NCBI RefSeq assembly: GCF_022458985.1
Contig: NC_061781.1
Span: 24,725,001 to 24,789,000 of the forward strand
Direction of reading: 5' to 3'
From: Mugil cephalus
Taxonomy: Eukaryota > Chordata > Actinopteri > Mugiliformes > Mugilidae
DNA: 64,000 bases
Positions 47,411 through 60,570 of this stretch are shown here, piece by piece (within the stretch, counting starts at the first letter, position 1; each line of letters opens with the position of its first letter). The notes below the pieces were generated by a model. The model did no database searches and was not told where the DNA came from. It was given only the letters and a program-made list of their open reading frames with translations. The translations under genes and the position numbers were made by a program.

Positions 47411-49320
47411 ATTTCAGGCCACAGCAGCAGCTCTTTGCAGTGAAGCTGTTCTAAAAACACACTGGACTGCAGCGGTAAACCACAGTTACTACCTATAATG
47501 AGCAGAGTTAATAGTTTAACAGCTGAAGAGATTTTTTCTTCAGGACTTTGCAACCAAACCAGAGAATGAGACTAAATGAATACACCCTTAAAACTTCTAA
47601 TGATTTATTTTAGTAGCTGATAGATGGTTTACATAAGCTAAAGATATCTCAGTTTTGTGTTCACAGCTTCTTTACACTGGTCAGCTACGTTAATGTTCGT
47701 ATCTTAAAATCAAACTTATCAGTTCGAACATAGACTCTCCAGATCGTATGCAAACACCATCAAGTAGCAGCAAAATAAAAGAAATAAAAAAATGAAAAAC
47801 CAATGCCAGTCAAGTTAATCAGATGACAAATAGATGGATTACGTTTAAACATCTTTCTGAATTTACAGTTAGGGGGCTTGACTTTAATTCATCAAGTACT
47901 TGGTTCCACAAGTTTACTCCTTTAACTGTGATGATCTACTTGGAAAATTAGTCCTGACCTTTATAATTTTAGTTTCCTCATCGTCTTACACTGGCTGAGA
48001 ACATTTTCTGCTGGTCATTGGTGCTGTAGCTTCTTAGCTTAAGAGGAAACTCTAGCAAACGTGGAGAAGTGGTCAAACGACACAAACACTGTAGAGAGTA
48101 AAGAAACGACTAAGCCTCGTCCCTCATGTTCAGACTGAACCGACTCCTCTGACATGATGGTTGGAGAAATAACAGCCGGCTCATAATCTACTGTGAAAGC
48201 CACACCGCTGTCTCCTCACACAGGGCATCACATTCATTCAAGAGTAAGAGACGTTTGAAAGGTATTAACGTAGCAGCACGGCTGACCTGACCTCGAAGCC
48301 TGAAACCGGAGGACTTATACAGTAGCTTAGGGTCAGGAGATGACTATTCTCTGTGGCTGCATCTATTCCCTATATGGCGCATTGAAGCAGATACTCTAAT
48401 GCATTAGATTGGGAAACTGAATGAGGGCATTGTGCAGCCACATAAAAGAGGTTAGATGTAGCCCAAAGGTTAAAGGAAGGTTTTGACAGGAAAGGCCGAC
48501 TAGTAGAGGAAAATGAGGTGAAAAGTATTTTAGAATTCAGTCTGGAGTCACTAAAGCATGTGTCTTTAACTTTATTTTTGTTGTCTAATACCACGGTTAT
48601 CCTCAGTACTAGGTAGCCCCTCGTCAAAATAAACTTTATTGAAAGAGATCAGACACATAACGCCATAAAGGTTCTTCATCAACCACCCAGACGCTCTGAC
48701 ATCTCTGAGACAAACTGCTGCTAGCATGTTCGACATTGTGCTGTGGAGCTTATTGATGAATACAGCTGATATGAATGGGGATGGTTTGTGTGGTTGGAGG
48801 AGATGAGATGCTAAAAGGTTCTGTCCTGGAAGTGCTGGTCTGGTTACACCCATGCAGTTCCCAAAGAGGTTTTGGTCGGGTGGAGTAGAAGGACTCAGTT
48901 TTTCTGTGTAATTTAATTTAAAGTAATACACTTCGTTAGTTTTTTCTGAGTGATAAATAAATAAATTACTCTGAAAAACAGAAAAAAAAAGGATTTTTTT
49001 TAGGATAAGATTCTTTCCACATAGATTATCATGGATTACTCCTCTACTTATTCTATAAAAAAAAATCTACCATTGATCTTCATATATAAGATATGTAAAA
49101 GCTGCATATATTTTCACATCTATTTTTTCATTCTCTACATGTAGCAATTGTTTTTACTCATATTATTTTACTCCTTTTGTATCAGTTTCAGATGTATTTT
49201 GCTGCCACTGTGTTTACTTCCTTGACTAACTGGTCAACATCAGTATCAAACTTTACTTTTTTTATCACAGACGGCTTCTCTTGGCCTTGTATTTAAAACA
49301 GTTCAGATGTAAATAATAAA
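47411..49320. other. Intergenic, no gene recognised
   Basis: AT-rich sequence. Positions 47880-48180 and 48370-48930 have weak resemblance to decayed LINE-like DNA but no motif I can support. Confidence 0.5.
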
Positions 49321-49439
49321 ATGAATGATTTTTCCACACGTCTGTGAGGAGCCTTTAGAATCATCACACGATGCTACTCTTGGGGAAACGTCATTTAAGT
49401 TTTCTTTGGAGGAGGTCACACCTACAGTGGCCCTGAAGG

Positions 49440-49615
49440 TCAAAACACAACTTCATTTCAGAAAACACAAAAACATTTTACAAAACACAACAATTCACAA
49501 AACACAACAATTCACAAAACAAAACAGAAATCACAATGACATGTCAGCTAACATGACATTTCAGAAAACACAACAACATTTGACAAAAAGTAACATTTCA
49601 GAAACATTATGAGAA
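49440..49615. repeat. Degenerate A/C-rich tandem repeat
   Basis: Imperfect repetition of words such as 'catttcagaaaacacaa' and 'caaaacacaacaattca' (the latter twice in succession near 49480-49520). Confidence 0.6.
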
Positions 49616-49631
49616 GTAAATAACATTTAAA

Positions 49632-49792
49632 CCATCTTGTGAAAATTTAATTTCTGCTGGGAAACTTTTGGACCTGGGTTCATTCATGAGGATGTTACTT
49701 AGACATGTGGCCACACAGACCAGACCAGACCAGACATCCCCACCCTGTAGCAATGACACTCCTTGATGGCAGCAGGATGCAGCCTGACACAG

Positions 49793-49823
<31 letters not shown>

Positions 49824-49964
49824 CGCTTTAGGAACAACTAAAACAAACATGAAGAACAGCACGAGGTGTCGACCTGACCTCCACGTCCCAGAGGCCCATG
49901 TTCATTTTCTGATGAGTCACGGTTTTTGCAGATTTCTGGTCATAATGTTCTGCCTGATCGGTGT
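49632..49964 (+). mobile_element. Tc1/mariner-like remnant, longer copy
   Basis: 'tttctgctgggaaacttttg', 'cagcaggatgcagcctgaca', 'aacatgaagaacagcacgag' and the end 'gcctgatcggtg' follow the order of a common teleost mariner-like element as remembered. A CA repeat (about 49796-49819) has expanded inside. No intact transposase frame. Confidence 0.6.
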
Positions 49965-50029
49965 CTATTAAATGTATTTCTTATTGATGCATGTCCTCAG
50001 ATATAAAGTAGCGGTTCAGTGTGTGGAGC

Positions 50030-50330
50030 TGAATCATCGCCTGAATAAATAAAACTTGAGGATCTGTAATAAATAGCTCTGCATCAAAGACGAGTGTTTG
50101 GTGCAGAATCAGATTAGAGACTTGGAACGACAGAATGGTGACGGCATTACAGCGAGTTAGAACCTCTGCAGCATCAAGGCTGCATAAAAAATAGCTACGT
50201 GCTAAAAATATGCCAACCGAGGACTATTTATGGGATGAAAGGAGCAAGGGATGCATAAAATTTCCATTTTTACCAAAGGAAATTAAAACTTGAAGTGGTG
50301 GAGGGTTCATCGATGGCAGGTTGACTTCGT
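50030..50330. promoter_or_regulatory. Candidate conserved noncoding element C
   Basis: Repeat-free stretch containing an MEF2-like 'ctatttatgg' and 'gcataaaatttccattttta'. Assigned on texture only. Confidence 0.22.
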
Positions 50331-52700
50331 GTTAACTTAGATATTTTTCATTTTTGCCAACCTTTCAGTATTTCTCTGTATCTTAGAAGCAGATGAGTGC
50401 AATCACTGGTGACTCATTAGTTATTCCAGTCGTAGTTTTTGATTATAATGTAGTAAAGCTGGCTTCTTGTTATTTGGACTTTATGCATATTTTATCTTAG
50501 ATGCTTTGAAAGCTGTTATACCTCATTTATTTAATGCATATGAGTTTTTATGCTGTGCACATTCTTAGCTATTGAACCGTATTGAACCAACTAGAACGTC
50601 TCCAGGGGAAACACCGAAGGTCTGATGCTCCATCATGGTCTAGACAATTATTGGACGGACTGCCAGAAAATGTTATACAGACTCTGCTGCTCCCCAGGCG
50701 ATGGATCCTCCTGACCTTGGTGAGCCCCTGACATTTTCCCTCAAGTTTGACACTGGATCAAATTAAACATTTAGGTTAAGTTGATTGTTAGAGCCCTCGA
50801 ATATAATTTCTAATGATTCAGTTCCTGAAACAGATATTCTTGATCAAATGACAGATTTTGCAGGTTTTCATTCTTGCAGAAGTTGCGACTGGAATGTTTC
50901 CACCACTGTCTGGATGGATTACTGTGAAATCAGCCATGTTCTGTAACAAATGTGACCTTTGTATTCAGCGCTAATTAGCCAAAGTTAGCATGTGAAACTA
51001 AATAGTGAAGATTGAAAACATTGTGTCTGTCATTAGAACTGTTGTGGAAGTTTTATTCAGTTCTGTTTTACACACCAGGCAAAAAATAGATGAAATCATG
51101 TCAGAGGGAGTTATGATGACAGGGTAGTGTAACTTCAGAGTATGAGTGTCTAAGCAGAGCCACACAGTTCAACTATGATCAGATATTTTTAAGTATAATA
51201 GATTTACAGGCCTTTGTTATTTCTAAAACTGTAATATACTGTAGTAATGATTTAAGTGATGAAGTGATTAACAGATCACAGACTTCCACTTCCAGTTCTT
51301 CTTTAACAAGTGCATTTTTCGAGCATTCGTGGAAGGCGTGGTTAGAGCGCTTCTATTTCACCCGGCAACAACAAATAGCCCACCTTCACCTCATCTATTC
51401 AATGATTATTAACCATAAGTCTATGTGCAGCGAGTTTTATCATATTTCAGTGTGACAAACGTCATGTGTGGCGTGAGAGAGTGTGAACTTATTGAAATGC
51501 AACGAAATGTGAGACTTGAGACAGAGCCTTGTCTGTAAGACTCAGACAGATTTTATTATTAATCCACAAAGGAAATTGCTTGGTCATAGTGGCTTAGTTG
51601 CACATAAAAAAACACTGTTAAGAATCAGTAGTAAAATGAAAGATAAATTAAAATAAGCAAATCTAGTAAAACGTATAAATAATGTAAAAGTATAAGCAAA
51701 AGTTTTACAAAATTCTGAGAAATAGAAATACCTCATCAGTCCGGCTCATTCTGTAATAACTCCACCCAAACACTAGTTGGCGCTGCATCTTTTTTGCCAG
51801 TCGGATTAATTTTTGTTTCTACTTCCTGAGTCGTACAAATGTTTGAACTTTCTCAGTTAACCTTTCCCTGATGTGTGTCCGTCTTTCTGTTTCATGTCTT
51901 TTATTAATGTTTATACACCTACGTATGCCAGAACATCTTCTTATACACAATTAAATTAAGATTTGCAACACAAGAATAACTAAAGAAATAAATAAATTAC
52001 ACGTCAGGAAAGAAAAGAAAACATCAAATAAAACCAGATGGATGAGGGCGTTACATTGTCACAAAACAAATCCATAAACAGTTGCTATGTATCGTAGAAT
52101 TTGTTCACGTCTCTACTTTTAAAAATGACCTCATTCATCCATTATAAGCTGGAAGGAGCTGCTGTGGATTTCCAGTCAAGAAGGACACGACTTTTAGCAA
52201 TTACAGCAGTAAAGGCTATTACCTCCAGTTATTCAGCAGGGTGTCGGGTAGACTCTTCCGGAAAGACCAAAAATACCAACGTGTGATGTGTTCCATCGTT
52301 ATTGATCCGAAACAATTAGAAAAGTGCAGAGATGGAGAAGCAGCCGGAAACACTGAGGCAGAAACACGCTGGTACTAAGACAACCAATCACAGCTCCTGT
52401 TCTCTGTGTGGCCGTGATGCGTAGTTATATTTCTGGGGAGGTGGACGTCAGCTACAGCTCTAGAGTCTGTGTAGCTTCACCTTTTAGTGCAGAAAGGCTT
52501 TAAGACTTAGACCCAACTTTATTGATCCCTTGGTGACGACTCCCTCAGGGAAATTGTATTTTCGGCAAAAAAAAAAGAAATAAGAGAAATAAAAAATACA
52601 AAACAACTTCTTTAATGTCCAAATTCACACTATTACTTATAAAATTCATTCCCAGCTTACACTCGGTGTCTGAAAGTCCTTATAAGTCCCGTCAGAATCT
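50331..52700. other. Intergenic, no gene recognised
   Basis: Mostly unique AT-rich sequence. Short pieces near 51541-51595 ('agattttattattaatccac') and 52505-52565 ('ctttattgatcccttggtga') resemble the tail of a dispersed fish retroelement, also hinted at near 58955. Confidence 0.5.
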
Positions 52701-52719
52701 ACATTTCCTGCGCTCATTC

Positions 52720-53110
52720 CTCAGCGTGAGCGGCACGGTACAGTCACAAGGCTGGCACGCCGCTGTATCAGCAGGATGTGATCTGGGGGACAAGTATGTG
52801 TTCGTAAAACACCCAGGGGGCAAAATCTGACTAAGGTCCTGTCCTAATTCTATCCAACATCAATGCCAGGGGCTGGACGGCTGCCTTGATTATATCAGTT
52901 CACCCCCCCACCCACCCGCCCGCCCACCCCAGAGGAAGACATGTAATTACACCATTTACACTGGAGAGCTTTTGAGGCTGAAAAGCCCCTCGAGTGAAAC
53001 ACACGCTAGCTTTGTTTTTCTCCTGCATCAACCGCTGTGACTGAAAAGCACAATAAATATCGAGCTGTTTGTCCCACTGACATTAACAGCTGATCTATTA
53101 GGAGAAGAGA
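52720..53110. promoter_or_regulatory. Candidate conserved noncoding element D
   Basis: About 390 bp of complex sequence, including 'ggctgccttgattatatcag' and 'attaacagctgatctattag', interrupted only by a C-rich CCCA run at about 52904-52930. Assigned on texture only. Confidence 0.3.
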
Positions 53111-53629
53111 TTATATATGGGTGGAATAGTTTGGACTCCAGGCGTAAATACAGGCAACTTTAACAATGTATTTAGTTTATGTGAATTTTTTACAGGTCAT
53201 TTTTAATTAAAAGTGTCCTTCTGTCTCTCAATTCAAGAAAACCTTTAAAAGTTTTTTTTAAAGCTGCTTACACTCGTCAGTAAAGATGAATGATCTAATG
53301 ATTTAAGGTGAGACACAACACAACACAACAGGAAATTTGGTTCATCGTGATTTCCAATAAAAATATACATGATTTTGCAATGTAAATCTTTAAGGTGAGT
53401 TCAGAAATCTCCACTTTTGTAGCTGATACACAAACCAAACTTTCCAGATTTATTCCTAACTGCATTCTGCAGGTTTTTCATATATCACTCAGAGAATGAT
53501 TTATAGAACATTTTACTCCTAAAAACGTGGCAACATTAGATTTTTTTGTGATTTATGGAGTGATATAAAGAGATATCTCAAATTCCCTCTGTAGATACCT
53601 GGAAATATAATATGTTAACAAAAGGAAAC

Positions 53630-53715
53630 AAGAATTTAGATTTCTGCTCTGTATGCAAATTAGTGCATATTTAAGTAGACAGCTCCTCATTTGCATATTT
53701 AAATACCAAAAAATA
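53630..53715. promoter_or_regulatory. Inverted pair of octamer-like sites
   Basis: ATGCAAAT at about 53653 and ATTTGCAT at about 53688 lie about 35 bp apart in opposite orientation, with a third partial word 'gtgcatattta' between them. These match the POU-factor octamer consensus. Confidence 0.35.
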
Positions 53716-54834
53716 TTCTATTTATGTGATTAATCATCTGGAGAAGTTTCATGGTTTTATCTATTAGTTAAACATTTTACCCTTTTCACCTGCAGCGTCT
53801 CGCCTTAAATCGTGAACACATTTAAAGGTGTAGTTCAGGTTGTAAAGTCTGGTTATTTGCCGTCTTTCTGTGAGAGTCCCACAGACATTAAGTCCTATGT
53901 GACCCGGCGCTGGTGCAGCTCTCTGGTTATTTCCTGTGAGTTTTTCCTCTCCTGCTTGTCTCAGACGTGCAGATACACTCACGCTGAACCATACAAACTC
54001 GCTCACGTGCTGGTGAAAGTGTGAAAACGAGATGTAACGTGTTTTAGACGAGGTTTGGAATTAGAGCCGAGGTTTAATCGACCCTCACAGCGTGATTAGC
54101 TCCCGTGACGTCAGCAGTGACGTTGGCTAAAGAAGCATTTTTGAACTTATGATGAAGCGTCGTATTTATCCTGCTCCTACGCAGCCAAAGGAATCAGTTA
54201 TGGGTGGTTAAATATTCTGAATACACAGCTAAGGTTTTATACAACATCCTCTGAGCTCTGTCACTGTTGTGTATTTTCACAGCTGACAGTAATTTTGTTA
54301 TTTGTTGTGCGAATAAAGAGGTGGAAAGGAGGCTCGTAGAATTTAGACTATGGGTTTGTTATCTGAATAAATGACAGTGTGTGCAACTGTTTAAATCCAT
54401 TGTGCAGCATCTTTTTTGTGTATTTAGCCACTGAGTCTAAATGGACGTTTGTACTTGAAGAAAGAAAACTGATCTCTGTTGGTAATTATTCCATTTGTTC
54501 TCTGGTGAGATCTTGTCTAAAGAACCGCGTGTCACTGTGTTTGTGTAAATAACAGAGGATGAAGAAACTATCCGGTGTAAAAGGACGATAATGATGAGAT
54601 GTTACTGTAGCCGGTTGTACTGTTAGTGCAGCCGTGTTGTTCATCTATGGAGGTTCAGCTCCTCTGAGACCTTCCTGTGTAAGTTGTTGGTAGTTTCGTG
54701 TTGTTGGGCAGAAGTTAAGACAAATATCTTCTTAAACATATGATACAAATCTGTTTTTTGAGATGAACAGAAACCAGAAGACACAGTTTCTCTTGTTTTT
54801 TTTTCCACAATAGATGATGTATAGAGGCTATAAT
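53716..54834. other. Intergenic, no gene recognised
   Basis: Unique sequence without repeats or exons that I can support. Confidence 0.55.
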
Positions 54835-55275
54835 TAGTGATGTTACCACAGATTTCCTTTCCAAAATTCAGACTGGTATCGGCGATACCGATACTTTGTG
54901 TAAACACACTCTAATGTGTCTGGTAAACCTAAAAAAAGTAGTGTATTTCAAATCATAGCTTCATAAGGAATCAGAGTGATTTATGTATTTATTACAAACT
55001 CTGAAGTATATTGAGGTAGTGGCCATCGTTTAATGGCCACTATAAAATGAAACCTTTCATCTTAATTGTGACCCTGTTCTCTCCTCTTCTGTCCTCATCA
55101 TCATAAAAGCCTTGTATTCTGTGTTGTGGTTTAGTGTAGTTTAGTTACACTGTGTTCCTACATCACCTCCAAATACTGAAGTATCAAAAGTATCGATATT
55201 TTGATTTGAGAATCGACTTTAGAGCATAAATACCTGGTATCGGATGTATCGATATTTCAGTATCACTAACACTAT
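54835..55275 (+). mobile_element. Non-autonomous DNA transposon, copy 2 (ggtatcgg family)
   Basis: The inverse of 46945-47410 over about 440 bp, ending 'tggtatcggatgtatcgata' followed by 'tttcagtatcactaa'. A short related tip also occurs at about 61570-61625. Confidence 0.7.
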
Positions 55276-55675
55276 CACTATCACTAACTATAATCTCATT
55301 TTCATGGAACTGATAAGTGAATATGGACATTTTTACGACTTCTTTACATTGTTGTTCTGATTTCCTCGAGTTTTTTAGACCTTAAATAGATTAAACATGA
55401 GTGAAACAGGCAGGTTATTGATCCTTAAATCTTTACGTACACAGATTCTGCTTTTAACTTTTAGAAAACCATTCACACTCACTCCTATGACCAATTCAGT
55501 TATCACCTATTAACCTAACTAGCATGTGTTTGAATGGAGGGAGGAAGCTGGAGTATCTGGAGAGAACTCACACAGAAAGGCCCCGGTCAGCCGGTGGATC
55601 TGAACCCAGAACCTTGATGCTGTGAGGCATCAGTCTTAGATATCAGCAGCTACTCTCTAGATAAATCATACTTAA

Positions 55676-55990
55676 TTAACCTCCTGAGACCCTGCGTCCT
55701 CATACGGGGACATTAAGTGTTCGGTTAGTGGTAGATTATTCTGCTTCATTTAAAATTTTATCCTCTTAACTAGATACTAGTTGGTGTAAAAACGTGCTGA
55801 TTCATTCTGCTCTTTGATCTCATCAAATTTTCAGCTGAAACTTGTTTATTTTCAACTTATTGGCTTTTCTAGTTTAATATAACACGTGAATTCTATCAAC
55901 AGTAACAAGCTATAACTTTTCTAACTAAAGATGTTGCAAATTCATTATTTCCAATTCTGTGTTGATACTTCTTCCTCCTACTAATCCCAA
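55676..55990 (+). mobile_element. MITE with 'cctgcgtcctcatacgg' end, copy 3 (right end lost)
   Basis: Starts 'ttaacctcctgagaccctgc' and shares 'ttattctgcttcattta', 'ttggtgtaaaaac' and 'ggcttttctagttt' with the 41919 copy. The right inverted repeat is not found. Confidence 0.65.
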
Positions 55991-57540
55991 ATAAAGACAA
56001 ATAAGAGAAATGAAAAATGCATAGCAAACTAAAGCCTATAAATATATATATATCTCTTCTGGTCAAAACCTGTCGAGGATTTTTGTCAACAGAAATGCTT
56101 TTCATTTAATATGTGATGTCTGATAGTTTAGGACAGAGTCACATTTAAAAAGACCACGAGACCAAATCAGATCCTGAAGAATGAATGAAGAACTCCATCT
56201 ACTGGCCAAAGACTGACAAACACATTCAGACTTGTACTTATTCAAAAGTAAAAAAAAAAAAAACAAAACAAATATCCTTTATAAAGGATGTGAATCAGTT
56301 CTTTCCTGAAGTTGCTTTTAAATGTCTAATTTTTGCATTGTCATATGATGTCTCATATGATGAATTATATCATCAAATCAATTAGAAACTCTCCAAGTAA
56401 ACAACATTAGTGCATAATCTGTGTATAAAGCAACATAGATTTAAATAGACAATATCTGTATATTAAATATATATTAAATAATCTATTTAAGGTCAAATAC
56501 TTGAAGATATAAAAGCAAATAAGTCTTAAAAATGATAGTAACATTATAGCCTCTGCATGGAATCTAATAGGAACGTTTATTATTAGGAAAACGTTTAGTA
56601 GCTAATGTCAACATAATATATATCAGAACATATTGATCAGACACTTATTAAATTATCATGTTTTCACTGAGAGCTGTTGTTGGGCTTCATGCTAAGTGTC
56701 ATAGTAAAAACACAAACAAACAACAAACCATCATAATAGACTTTTATTTTATTTTTTGGTGTCGACATGTTGACTTATTACAACAGCACAATTACAGGTG
56801 AAAATGTGCAAGTGAACATTAATGTCCTGTCTGTAATCAGACTTTACCTGAGAATATTATAATAATAAAGGATAATAAATATAAATAATAAAGGAATTGA
56901 GGGATAGTTTACAAGTTATTCTCTATTTATTCCTCTTTATTATAGATATAGATAAATCACTTGAATGCTGTTTATTCTTTGTTGAGATTTATTACGATAG
57001 CACAGAAATCTATAAAGTCATAACATTTATTTAGTAATAATGTTGCAGATTTAGGACATTTCCTGACAAACACTATAAACCAGCTGATGACGTTTCCATT
57101 GTCAAACAGAATCATGTTCTGGTTTCTCTTTAAATTTTGCAGAATCCTGCACTAAGGTAATGATCTGTAAACGTCTCTAGGTGGCAGTACAGATCCAGTG
57201 TTCACGTCCTCACCGGGTTAAATCAGTGCAGATGGTTTTTACCCTGAAGCCCTGAAACACCTTGGTTCACATATTCAGAGAGAAAATCTGGAAATGTTAG
57301 TTCAGTTCAGACCATCGTTTGCATTTAACCGTGTTAATGCTGCTCATATCTGAATATACAGTGATTTAAATATGTAAATACCAGAGAGCAGTATAGAATA
57401 TATAATGTTTTATGGTCCAGTATATCTCTAACTATTCCCAGTACTACATTACTCTAACTTAACATACATTATATGAGGTTTATAAGGTTTTTGTATTGTC
57501 ACACACACAGTCTCTATGTTTACATTGTCAATCATGATTT
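55991..57540. other. Intergenic, no gene recognised
   Basis: Very AT-rich sequence. No element or exon was recognised. Confidence 0.55.
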
Positions 57541-57544
57541 GATT

Positions 57545-57790
57545 TATTGTTTGCAAATAACATAATCTTAGTTTTATTCAAATTTAAAGTTAATTTGTCA
57601 AATCATGTCTTCAGTTTATACGTTTCTGATGTGACCGTCTCCAGTAGCTTCTGTAGGTTATTTCCAGAGAAAAGCACATTTGTGTCATCAGCAAATAATA
57701 ACATTCTCAGTGTTTCCGATACATCGCATGTGTCATTGATATGTAGAATAAATAGTGTAGGCCCTAACACCGACCCGTGTGGGACTCCAC
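57545..57790 (-). mobile_element. LINE reverse-transcriptase fragment
   Basis: Read on the - strand, the segment encodes GVPHGSVLGPTLFILHIND (from 57788 down) and later LLFADDTNVLFSGNNLQ. These are the conserved palm motifs of non-LTR reverse transcriptases, with the FADD catalytic aspartates at 57681-57695. It carries at least one stop codon after about 60 residues and is cut off on both sides, so it is a dead remnant. Confidence 0.85.
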
Positions 57791-60290
57791 ACCTTATTTA
57801 TAGAAGAGATGATTTATAGTTTATAGAGTTTACTTCTTGACTGAAGGACACACGAATAAGAAACTGGACCTTAAGTCACTCTAATTATACTTAAATTATT
57901 TGCATTTATTTGTACTTAGACCTCAGCCAGTCATTCTTCATCACAGCAACAACAAATCCTACGTGTGTGTTTGTTACTTATACAGATGTGTACGAAAAAC
58001 TAAATCCTTCTGTGTCTGAAAAACTTCAAAAAAAGTTGTTGCAAAGTATTCTGGTCATTGTGGTCCCATACGGGGACTTATGGGACTATAGTTAGTGCAA
58101 CTATAGCATTAATGACATTTGTTTAGCCAGTTTTAGGACTCTGGTTTAGTCTGGTCCCTTCTCTACAGAAAACATTTTGATGTGTCATCGTGTCTCATGT
58201 GTCTTTGATGACGATGGCGGCGCCTACAACAGCATCCAACCTCCGCCTGCTTCTCTAGCTAAGGTCCAGATCATCTATGGTGCAGATGGCAGATGCAGTC
58301 AGATGAGTTACAGTACATGACCCCAGACATGAGTTGCCTCCTGCTCTGCAGCGCTGCATGATACCGTGGTACTGATGCAGTCTGATGGGTAAAATGAGTC
58401 ACAGCGACTCAACCCTGAGGCCGGAGGCTACTACCCGAGCAGAGAAAAAAGGGATTCTTTCTGAAATAGGCTGGAAACTGTCCTCATTATTATTATATTT
58501 ATGGGAAGATGATGCAGAAGAAGGCTTTAACGAGAATACAACACATGAAAAGTAATTAACTGACACTGTACATCACTGATTTCTTAAAAAATCAACTAGT
58601 TTTACATGTCTAGTGGAATGAGTATATCAGTCATGAGTATAATTAATCCATTTATAAAAACAATATGTTTCTTAGAATAGAACATTGGACCTGTTACTAC
58701 AGTGCAGGGCAGGAATCGGTCTTAGCTGCTTTATTTTGGAATATTTGCAATTTTCTTCTACTTTCTTAGTTGCATTCGACCACTCAGCATTAGGGCGACA
58801 ATGAAGACTGGATTAAACAGAGGCAGATGTTAAGTACGCAGCACATGAAGGGGCTTTTGTTCAGTTGGTTAATATTCAGGTAAACAGGTAAACACCCAAA
58901 GGACCAGCTATAAGGGAATATGATTATAATTATATTAACAGCCATAGATAGACACATGTTATTGATCCTAAGGGAAATTTAATGGTGGTCAAACACTGAT
59001 AAAATGATCACAACAACAGCAGATGCAACAACCAGCAACAAATAGAAAATAAATAAGTTAAGAGACTATCATAAAACAAAAAGTTATGTTTTCACCACAC
59101 TTCTTACGACACGTTTGATTCTTTTCCAATAGAAACATTTCATTCAAGATATGGAGGCCCCCTTTGATTTCTGTGCTTCTTTACAGGAAGCAGAACCTAG
59201 ATAAAGCTCATAGCAGCAGTTCTTTCTCTTTCTATCTCTCCTGTGTTTTGTTTGTTTATTTATCTGTTTACTGTTGGATGGGAGGGTGAGATGGTGAATC
59301 CATTACTTCGTTTGTGTAATTTGATATGATGTACATGTGTTCAGAACCTTAAATCCTTGTGGGAAGAAAGTGTTTGAAAAATGAGTAAAACTTATTTACA
59401 AAAAAGAATTACAGTTACTAAAATGATTTTAAAAAATACATTAATAAAGGATATCGTCACTAGGAAAATAAAATAGAATAAAATATATCAATTACTTAAA
59501 TGAATAGAGTAGAATAGAATAAAATACCCTAGGAAAAGTACCCTCCTCCCCTCTCGTCCCGATCATGACAGTATCAGAGCATGTTTTGGTTGTTTTTTAG
59601 ATACACAGGTATTTGGTTCTGAAACGACAGTTCAGCCCGAGGCCCTGTTTAAATGTCACGAGTAGGAAGTTTGACCAACTCTCAACCTGTCAGCTGAGGA
59701 CAAAACAAGGACGTCGACACTGATTCAGAACCACAGCGCGAGAGGAGGAGAAGTTTTTTAAAAAACCTGCCGACTGTTTAGTACAGAAGGAGACAGATGC
59801 ACTTTACCTTTGAAATCTTCAGTGGGATTATGATATGCAAGATTAACAACAAACTAACCGTGTTTACCCGTCTGCCCCCACAGCTACGCCGCCAAACACT
59901 GATCCATAACAATAAAAATAATCCCCAGCTGGAGAGCAAACAACATCTGGGCCCGGAGAGAAGGGACAGGGTGAAGTCTCAGCAGTGTGGGCGGCAGATG
60001 GTGACACTGCAGCAGCACTTCTCCAGGTAACGTCCCCACCACAGCACACTTCAGTACTTCAGTACTTTCCATGAAACACAAGACGCGGCGGGTTAAAGAG
60101 AAGAGCTGCGTGGAGTGTTTGCCTCGTGGGTAACGTGGGACGAAAGATGTGAGGTGTGCACAAAAAGAAGCGACACACTTTGAACACTTGGATCAAAGCT
60201 CAACACGGAGCCAGTGAGAAGAACTGCTGGACACTTTCATTAACTCCAGAAGCTGCTACACGTGAAGACATGTCCTAGAATACACTTTTA
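57791..60290. other. Intergenic, no gene recognised
   Basis: Unique and AT-rich. Near 58955 'ttattgatcctaagggaaat' is a retroelement-tail-like word. A chance acceptor and donor pair at 59882/60028 frames 145 bp without a recognised product. Confidence 0.5.
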
Positions 60291-60329
60291 TTTAGTCGCT
60301 CAAAACTAAAAGTTGATATTAAAGCTTCC

Positions 60330-60570
60330 ACGGTGTGAGGTTATTGATCTCCCCTCCCAGCGTGCCATAGAGGGAAATAATAACCATTATGTCCAGCCGA
60401 CTGTTCGGCTCCTGACAGCTCCTCTTAATCCAGGGTCGATCGTATCTGCATAAGTTCAGTGAGGTGTGACATTAGTTCCCCAGTGAGTTGTGAGTTAATT
60501 CACCCTCTGCCACGCAGGAGATATTTGATCCGCCGCTCCGTTTTTTAAGGGAAATGACGTCAGATTAGAT
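60330..60570. promoter_or_regulatory. Candidate conserved noncoding element E
   Basis: Repeat-free complex sequence with a T-box-like 'gaggtgtgac', 'aataataaccattatgtcc' and 'tgagttaattcaccctctgc'. Assigned on texture only. Confidence 0.3.

Noticed and set aside
59882..60030. Acceptor and donor pair framing a 145-bp possible exon
   Set aside because: The translation has low complexity (NNKNNPQLESKQ...) and no family resemblance, and nothing nearby continues it.
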